64,000 nucleotides of DNA, taken from NCBI RefSeq assembly GCF_029868625.1, contig NZ_JARWOJ010000232.1, positions 1-64,000 of the forward strand, given 5' to 3'. Positions within the stretch are counted from its first letter, which is position 1. Each line of letters begins with the position of its first letter. The notes under the pieces are model-generated. The model was not told the origin of the DNA and made no database searches. It saw nothing but the letters and a program-made list of their open reading frames with translations. The position numbers were made by a program, and so were the translations under genes. The DNA is from Nocardia neocaledoniensis (GTDB taxonomy: Bacteria > Actinomycetota > Actinomycetes > Mycobacteriales > Mycobacteriaceae). Below, in pieces: positions 58,601 through 64,000 of the stretch.

Positions 58601-61600
58601 GCAGGACACGATCGGCCCCGGTCACGGTGAAGCGCTCGGTCAGCCAGGCCAGCTGGTTGACGATCGCCGCGTGCGGCACGGTGACGCCCTTGGGCCGACC
58701 GGTCGAGCCGGAGGTGAAGATCACGTACGCGGGGTGCTCGGGCCGCAGCGGCGCCAGCCGTTCCGCATCGGCGACCGGCTCGTTCGAAAGCTCCTCCAGC
58801 GCAGTGTGATCCAGGTGGAACACCGGCACGTCGACGGCGATCGGGAGACCATCCGCGGCCGTGGTGAGCACGCACCGAGGCGCGGCGGTCGCCACGATGT
58901 AGGCGATCCGGTCCACGGGATGGTCCGGGTCGATCGGCACGTAGGCGCCGCCGGCCCGCACCACCGCGTGCATCGCGATGACGAGGTCGAGGCCGCGTCG
59001 CATGGCCAGCACGACGGTGGTTTCCGGACCGACGCCCTCGGCGATCAGCAGCCTGGCGATCCGGTTGACGCGGGCGTCGAATGCCGCGTAGTCGAGGGCG
59101 GCGCCGGTCTCGGCGTCCACCAGCGCGAGCGCGTCCGGGGTCAGCGCGGCCTGCCGCGCGCCGAGATCCGACAGTGTCGCCGGCGCGACGGGCTGCGCGG
59201 TGGCATTCCAGGTCTCGAGCACGAGCGAACGCTCCGCACCGAGCAGATCGAGGTCACCGACCACGGTTTCCGGTGCGGTGGTGACGGATTCGAGAATGCG
59301 CCGCAGCTGCCCGACGAACCGTTCGGCGGTGTCCGCGTCGAACAGGTCGGTCGCGTAGCCCAGCGCCAGCTCGATGCCCGCCGGCGCGCCGTCGGCGTCG
59401 TAGTGGTCGAGCGCGAACAGATGCAGATCGAATTGGGCCACGCCGGAATCGAATTCGATATCCGTCACGGTCAGGCCGGGCAGCGCGAGCTGGGCGCGTT
59501 CGTGGTTCTGGAACGAGTAGCCCACCTGGAACAGCGGATGCCGGGCGGTCGAACGCGCCGGGTTGAGTACCTCGACCAACCGCTCGAACGGCACGTCGGC
59601 GTGGGAGAGGGCGGCGATATCGACGGCGCGCGCGGCGCCGAGCAGCTCGGTGAACGGCGCGTCGGCCGCGACCGGTGTGCGCAGCACCAGCGTGTTGACG
59701 AACATGCCGATGACCTCGTCGAGCTCGGCCTCACCGCGACCGGCGACGGGGGTGCCGACGGCGATGTCGGCGGTGCCGGAGAGGCGGGCGAGCAGGGCGG
59801 CGAAGGCCGCGTGCACCACCATGAACAGGGTGGCGCCGGCCCCGCGACCGAGAGCGATCAGTGCGGCGTGCAGCTCGGCGTCGACGGTGAAGCTCACCTT
59901 GTCGCCGCGCAGGCTCTGCCGGGCCGGACGCGGCCGGTCGGTCGGCAGGGTCAGCTGGTCGGGCAGGCCGGCCAGCTGCTTCTGCCAGTAGGCGACCTGC
60001 TCGGCGGCGACGGATTCCGGATCGGCTTCGTCACCGAGCAGTTCGCGCTGCCACAGCGCGTAGTCGGCGAACTGGACGGCGGGCGGGGCCCAGCAGGGCG
60101 CCGTATCGGCCAGGCGCGCCGTGTAGGCGCGCATAAGGTCGGCGACGAACGGTCCGACCGAGGAACCGTCGGCGGCGATGTGGTGCAGCACCGCGGCGAG
60201 CACGAAGTCGCCGGTGCCTGTGGGTGCCGCCGCAGCGCCGTCGGTCACCTGGAACAGCCGCAGCCGCACCGGGATCTCGGTGGTGACGTCGAAGGTCGTC
60301 GCGGCCAGCGCCCGGATCGCCCCCGGCAGCTCCGCCTCGGTGACCACGGTCGCGGTGAGCGACGGAACCGCCTGTGCGACCGGCAAGATCACCTGCACGG
60401 GCAGGCCGTCGTCGGCGGAGCTGATGCCCGCCGACCCGACCTCGATCGCAGGCACGTCGCGGGCGTCCTCGGCCCCCTCGGCCACCGGGTACACCGTGCG
60501 CAGCGATTCGTGGCGCGCGACCAGATCGGCGACCGCCGCCTGCAACGCGGGAACATCGAGCTCACCGGAGAGTCGCAGCGCGAACGGGATGTTGTAGGCC
60601 ACCGACTCCCGGTCGAAGCGGTTGAGGAACCACATCCGCTGCTGTGCGGGCGAGAGCGGCAGGCGTGCGGGCCTGGCCCGGCCGACCAGCGGCGGCCGAT
60701 CGGCCTTCGCCGTGTTCTCGACGACAGCGGCCAGCTCGGCGACGCGCGGCGCCTCGAACAAGGTGCGCACCCCGACCTGCCGGTCCAGTGCGGTGCCGAT
60801 CCGCGCGACGGCTTTGGCGGCGAGCAGCGAGCTGCCGCCGAGGGCGAAGAAGTCGTCATCGGCACCGACGGGCCGCTCGCCGACCCCGAGCACCTCGGCG
60901 AACACGGCCGCGATGATCTCCTCGGTCACCGTGGCGGGCTTGCGGTAGGTGGTGGTCTCGAAGACCGGGGCGGGCAGCGCGGCCCGGTCCAGCTTGCCGT
61001 TGACGGTGAGCGGAATGCGCTCGACGGAAACCACCGCGGCGGGCAGCATGTGCTCGGGCAGCGTGCGGGCCAGTTCCTTACGCAGCGCCGCGGTGTCGAC
61101 GCGGCCGGTGTCCGGCCCGGCGACCAGGTAGGCCACGATGCGTGGCTCGTCGACGAGGTCGGTGCGCACCAGGACCGCCGCCTCGCGGGGCGCCACCGAG
61201 CTGGCGAGCAGGGCCGCCTCGATCTCGCCGAGTTCGATCCGGAAGCCGCGCAGGTTGACCTGCTGATCGGCGCGGCCCAGGTATTCGAGTTCGCCGTCGG
61301 CGGTCCAGCGCGCCAGATCACCGGAACGGTAGGTGCGGGTGCCGGGCGGGCCGTACGGGTCGGCGACGAAGCGGCTCGCGGTCAGGTCGGACCGACCGAG
61401 GTAGCCGCGCGCCAATTGCGCACCGGAGACATAGATTTCGCCGGGCACGCCGACCGGAACGGGCCGCAGCCGCGAATCCAGCACGCGCACGGTCAATCCC
61501 GCGAGCGGCCCGCCGATCACGCTGGCCGAGCCGGTGGCCGGGGTGATCTCCCGGTAGGAGGCGTGCACCGTGGTCTCGGTGATGCCGTACATGTTCACCA

Positions 61601-64000
61601 GCCGGGGCGAGTCCGGGTAGCGGGCGAACCAGCCGGCCAGGCGCTGTGGTTCCAGCGCCTCGCCGCCGAAGATCACGGTGCGGAGGGCGTAGGCGGCCGG
61701 CTCGGCGGCGAGGTCGGCGGCGACGAGCTGGTAGAAGGCCGAGGGCGTCTGGTTGAGCACCGTCACCCGCCGGGTGCGGAGCAGCTCGCGGAACTGCTCG
61801 GGCGAGCGCGAGGTGAAGTAGTCGACGAGCACGACCGAACCGCCGTGCAGCAGGGCTCCCCACAGCTCCCACACCGAGAAGTCGAAGGCGTAGGAGTGGA
61901 ACAGCGTCCACACGTCCGAGGGTCCGAAGCCGAAGTGGCGGGCGCTGTTGTCCAGCAGCGCGAGCACATTCGCGTGTGGCACGGCCACGCCCTTGGGGCG
62001 CCCGGTGGAGCCGGAGGTGTAGATGACATAGGCCGTGTTCGCGGGACGCAGCGGCGCGCGCCGATCCGCGGCGGTCAGTGCGGTATCGGCGAATCCGTCG
62101 AGGTTGTCGGCGGCGGGGTCGAGCACCGGGCCGCCGAACCAGTCACGGGGCAGACCGGTCTCGGCGTTGGCGATCGCGCACAGCGGCCGCGCGTCGTCGA
62201 GTAGATATTCGATGCGGTCGGCCGGGTAGTTCGGGTCGATCGGCAGGTAGCCGCCGCCCGCCTTCAGCACCGCCAGCAGCGCGACGACGAGCTCGGTCCT
62301 GCGCGGCAGGGCGACCGCGACCAGGCTCTCCGGGCCGACACCGGCGCCGACGAGGCGCCGGGCCAGCCGGTTGGACCAGGCGTCGAGTTCGCCGTAGGTG
62401 AGGACGGAGTCGTCCACGGTCACCGCCACGGCTTCCGGTGCGGCGGCCGCGACGCGGGCGAAGCGGTCGAGCACGGTCTCGGCGCCCACGGCCACCGACT
62501 CGCCGATGGTGGCCCAGTCGTGCAGTGTCCGCTGCTGTTCCTCGGCGCTGAGCAATTGGATGTCACCCACGACAACCGTCGGGTCGGCGACCACGGCCGC
62601 GAGGACCTGCGTGAACCGCCGGGCCAGGACGGCGACACTGCTCGCGTCGAACAGGTCGGTGGCGTAGGCGATCTCGATGGACATGCCGTCGGCGCGGCCG
62701 TCCACGTCGTCGGCCTCGCGGACGGTGAACTGCAGGTCGAACTTGGCGACGGGGGCGTCGAATTCGACTGGCGTCGCGGTGAGTCCGGCCGCAGTCAGCG
62801 CGGGGACGGTGAAGTTCTGCAGGACCAGCGCCACCTGGAACAGGGGGTGGCGATTGCGGGCCCGGGCCGGCTCGACGGCCTCGACGACCTGCTCGAACGG
62901 AATGTCGGCGTGTGAGAGGGCGTCGAGGTCTCCCGCGCGCACCGCGTCGAGGGTGGTCTCGAATTCGGCCCTCGGGTCGACCTGGGTGCGCAGCACCAGT
63001 GTGTTGACGAACATACCGATCAGGCCGTCGATGGCGGCCTCGCCGCGGCCGGCGACCGGGGTGCCGATGGCGATGTCGCCGCTGCCGGAGAGCCGCGACA
63101 GCAGCACGGCCAGTGCCGCGTGCACGGTGCTGAACAGGGTGGCCTCGTGCTTGCGCGCCAGTTCCCGCAACTCGCTGTGCAGGTCGGAGTCGATCTGGAA
63201 CCGGTGCACGCCACCGCGGAAGCTGGACTCGTCCGGCCGCGGCCGATCGGTCGGCAGCTCCAATTGTTCCGGCAGGCCGGCCAATTCGCGACGCCAGAAG
63301 GCCAACTGCGCGTGCGCGAGGGAGGCGGGATCCGCCGCCGCGCCGAGGATCTCGTCCTGCCAGAGGGTGTAGTCCGCGTACTGGACCGGCAGCGGTGCCC
63401 ACGCGGGGGCGGCGCCGTCGCGACGCGCCGCGTAGGCGGTCATGAGATCGGCGGCCAGCGGGCCGAGGGAGAACCCGTCGGCGGCGATGTGGTGGACGAC
63501 CAAGACGAGGACGTAATCGTCGTCCACCGCGAACAGCGCCGCGCGCAACGGGATCTCGGCGGTGAGATCGAAGCGCACGGCCGCGCGGGCGAGCAGGCGC
63601 GCGGGCAGCTCGGCCGCGGTGACCGGCTCGGGACGCAGCTTGACGGCGACGGTGGCGGCGATCAGCTGTTCGGCTCCGTCGGGCCCGTCCGGGTAGCTGG
63701 TGCGCAGGGTCTCATGCCTGCCGATCACGTCGGAGAGCGCCGCTTCGAGGGCGGTCAGGTCGAGGTCACCGGACAGGCGCAGCGCGATCGGGATGTTGTC
63801 GACCGCGTCGCCGGGGCCGTCGGCGTCGGCGAGGAAGCGGTTGAGGAACCACATCCGGCGCTGCGCGGCCGACAGCGGAATCCGCTGGGGGCGTTGGCGC
63901 GTGGTGAGGGCAACGCGGCCGCTCCCCCGCTGGGCTGCGCACCGGGCCGCGAGCGCGGCGACAGTCGGAGCGTCGAAGAGCGAACGCACCGGCACGTGCG
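55614..64000 (-). CDS. Non-ribosomal peptide synthetase, 3' portion (T-C-A-T-C-A-T-C-truncated A)
   Basis: The frame is open through the right edge, so the 5' part lies outside. Visible order: end of a T domain, C (HHIAADG near 63.49 kb), A (YTSGSTG near 62.01 kb; code DFWNIGMVH, an exact Thr code), T (GGSSL near 60.83 kb), C (HHIAADG near 60.17 kb), A (FTSGSTG near 58.70 kb; code DLWHLILVS, unassigned), T (GGNSL near 57.49 kb), C (HHISADG near 56.90 kb). A stub of about 105 residues follows, resembling the first part of an A domain but lacking even A3, then a TGA at 55616-55614. No thioesterase, reductase or final carrier is visible. The next gene starts in the stop codon (ATGA). Release may use the last C domain or an enzyme elsewhere (inference). 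Confidence 0.93.
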   Translation of the reverse strand, partial: HVPVRSLFDAPTVAALAARCAAQRGSGRVALTTRQRPQRIPLSAAQRRMWFLNRFLADADGPGDAVDNIPIALRLSGDLDLTALEAALSDVIGRHETLRTSYPDGPDGAEQLIAATVAVKLRPEPVTAAELPARLLARAAVRFDLTAEIPLRAALFAVDDDYVLVLVVHHIAADGFSLGPLAADLMTAYAARRDGAAPAWAPLPVQYADYTLWQDEILGAAADPASLAHAQLAFWRRELAGLPEQLELPTDRPRPDESSFRGGVHRFQIDSDLHSELRELARKHEATLFSTVHAALAVLLSRLSGSGDIAIGTPVAGRGEAAIDGLIGMFVNTLVLRTQVDPRAEFETTLDAVRAGDLDALSHADIPFEQVVEAVEPARARNRHPLFQVALVLQNFTVPALTAAGLTATPVEFDAPVAKFDLQFTVREADDVDGRADGMSIEIAYATDLFDASSVAVLARRFTQVLAAVVADPTVVVGDIQLLSAEEQQRTLHDWATIGESVAVGAETVLDRFARVAAAAPEAVAVTVDDSVLTYGELDAWSNRLARRLVGAGVGPESLVAVALPRRTELVVALLAVLKAGGGYLPIDPNYPADRIEYLLDDARPLCAIANAETGLPRDWFGGPVLDPAADNLDGFADTALTAADRRAPLRPANTAYVIYTSGSTGRPKGVAVPHANVLALLDNSARHFGFGPSDVWTLFHSYAFDFSVWELWGALLHGGSVVLVDYFTSRSPEQFRELLRTRRVTVLNQTPSAFYQLVAADLAAEPAAYALRTVIFGGEALEPQRLAGWFARYPDSPRLVNMYGITETTVHASYREITPATGSASVIGGPLAGLTVRVLDSRLRPVPVGVPGEIYVSGAQLARGYLGRSDLTASRFVADPYGPPGTRTYRSGDLARWTADGELEYLGRADQQVNLRGFRIELGEIEAALLASSVAPREAAVLVRTDLVDEPRIVAYLVAGPDTGRVDTAALRKELARTLPEHMLPAAVVSVERIPLTVNGKLDRAALPAPVFETTTYRKPATVTEEIIAAVFAEVLGVGERPVGADDDFFALGGSSLLAAKAVARIGTALDRQVGVRTLFEAPRVAELAAVVENTAKADRPPLVGRARPARLPLSPAQQRMWFLNRFDRESVAYNIPFALRLSGELDVPALQAAVADLVARHESLRTVYPVAEGAEDARDVPAIEVGSAGISSADDGLPVQVILPVAQAVPSLTATVVTEAELPGAIRALAATTFDVTTEIPVRLRLFQVTDGAAAAPTGTGDFVLAAVLHHIAADGSSVGPFVADLMRAYTARLADTAPCWAPPAVQFADYALWQRELLGDEADPESVAAEQVAYWQKQLAGLPDQLTLPTDRPRPARQSLRGDKVSFTVDAELHAALIALGRGAGATLFMVVHAAFAALLARLSGTADIAVGTPVAGRGEAELDEVIGMFVNTLVLRTPVAADAPFTELLGAARAVDIAALSHADVPFERLVEVLNPARSTARHPLFQVGYSFQNHERAQLALPGLTVTDIEFDSGVAQFDLHLFALDHYDADGAPAGIELALGYATDLFDADTAERFVGQLRRILESVTTAPETVVGDLDLLGAERSLVLETWNATAQPVAPATLSDLGARQAALTPDALALVDAETGAALDYAAFDARVNRIARLLIAEGVGPETTVVLAMRRGLDLVIAMHAVVRAGGAYVPIDPDHPVDRIAYIVATAAPRCVLTTAADGLPIAVDVPVFHLDHTALEELSNEPVADAERLAPLRPEHPAYVIFTSGSTGRPKGVTVPHAAIVNQLAWLTERFTVTGADRVLLKTPATFDLSVWEFWSPLTSGGALIVTRPGDERDPDRLRATMTRHGVTVLHAVPSLIGMLLASEATPALPDSLRAVLAIGEALPAATAAEFLASGTSAHLHNLYGPTEAAVSITEHEVTRAPAHVVPIGGPAWNSAVYVLDARLRPVPIGVAGELYLAGDQLARGYHGRRALTADRFVANPFAAAADRSGAVVGAERPHAHGSRMYRTGDIVRWRADGTLEYLERADFQVKIGGFRIELGEVETALLRCANVRAAVALARADEHAGTRLIAYAAVADLVPGDEPAIAAGLRAELAAALPAYMVPAAVVVLDALPLNVNGKVDRARLPEPEFAEAAFRAPVTAAEQLVARTFTEVIGCGSVGLDDDFFALGGNSLMATRLAARLGAALAAQVPVAAVFEAPTVGALAERLGSADRSAARPPLTRRTGDGPAVLSPAQQRMWVLHQLAPSSAAYHIPAALRLTGDLDLPALQAAVADLLARHETLRTRYPDTPSGPVQQVLPAWSAAMELSPIPVAPDDIEARIAALVAQPFDITAAPPVRVALYRVAADIEGPDHAAAEHVLVVVVHHISADGYSIAPLTRDLVRAYTDRAAGCDPGWAPLDIQYSDFSVWQHELLGTEDDPDSVLNQQLAYWTRELSGAPELLALPTDRPRATRREMRGAAVEFAIDGDLTRRLDEVARANGTTLFTVVHSALAVLLAKQSGSADITIGAPVAGRGARELDDLVGMFVNTVALRTEVDSRAPFTDLLAQAKRRDLAALAHADVPFEQVVDAMGLARSGAYTPLFQVMLTFQNMPPGTVDLPGLRVGILDPGLTEAKFDLHLTALQRYADDGRLDGLDLHFGYATDLFDESTVRIMAERFRKVLVAVAADPAVVVRAIDVRTDAEQTPRPRDYTIADLPGLVGSAARLAPATVAFTHGEHAISFATLDAKLTAVGKAMGAAMKPEALVNVALAGLVPGVLAALGASGLTTTLHTLVTDAAAVIAGSGSADDSEGQL

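Noticed and set aside
58449..62204. Plus-strand frame of 1251 codons opposite the right NRPS
   Set aside because: Shadow of the NRPS frame; His/Arg/Gly-rich, domainless.

Overview
The window is high-GC DNA with strong third-position G/C, mycolic-acid-actinobacterium style gene content (methylcrotonyl-CoA carboxylase operon, two-domain TetR, PucR regulators, DUF3105 lipoprotein, MbtH) and very large NRPS genes. It most resembles Nocardia or a close relative (Mycobacteriales). This assignment is inference from gene content and base composition only. No rRNA, tRNA, CRISPR array or insertion sequence was recognised.

Left part (1-21.2 kb, minus strand): the 5' seven-thousand-codon portion of a giant NRPS that runs off the left edge. 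It reads C-A-T x6, with an epimerase after module 6 and the start of another C domain. My hand-read specificity codes give X-X-Ser-Ser-Thr-D-X. Its leader carries a perfect 11-bp inverted repeat.

Middle (21.6-39.8 kb): cobM, a VapBC pair, a large secreted glycine-rich/Ig-repeat protein, a DUF3105 lipoprotein, an F420/FMN-type oxidoreductase, a NarL-type two-component system divergent from a MacB/FtsX-like ABC exporter, then a PucR regulator divergent from a CoA-transferase/MFS/DUF202/DUF202/DUF1254 operon. A second DUF1254 gene converges on that operon across a hairpin terminator, and a NYN/PIN-like small protein follows.

Catabolic operon (39.8-50 kb): a TetR regulator divergent from accD1-accA1-acyl-CoA dehydrogenase-maoC-citE, with ATGA or GTGA stop/start overlaps at most junctions, then acetoacetyl-CoA synthetase and a tandem-domain TetR. 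By gene order this matches the mycobacterial leucine-degradation locus. The ligase would return the released acetoacetate to acetoacetyl-CoA.

Right part (50-64 kb): a third DUF1254 protein, here a Tat-type lipoprotein, converges on a minus-strand NRPS operon that enters from the right edge: NRPS (T-C-A(Thr)-T-C-A-T-C, then a truncated A stub), a 1023-residue protein made of two catalytically gutted A-domain halves plus the C-terminal lobe of a C domain, an MbtH-like protein and a single-pass membrane protein. The first three are translationally coupled by ATGA overlaps. The coupled, uninterrupted, apparently non-catalytic pseudo-NRPS after an NRPS that ends in a C domain with no visible thioesterase is the most unusual feature of the window.
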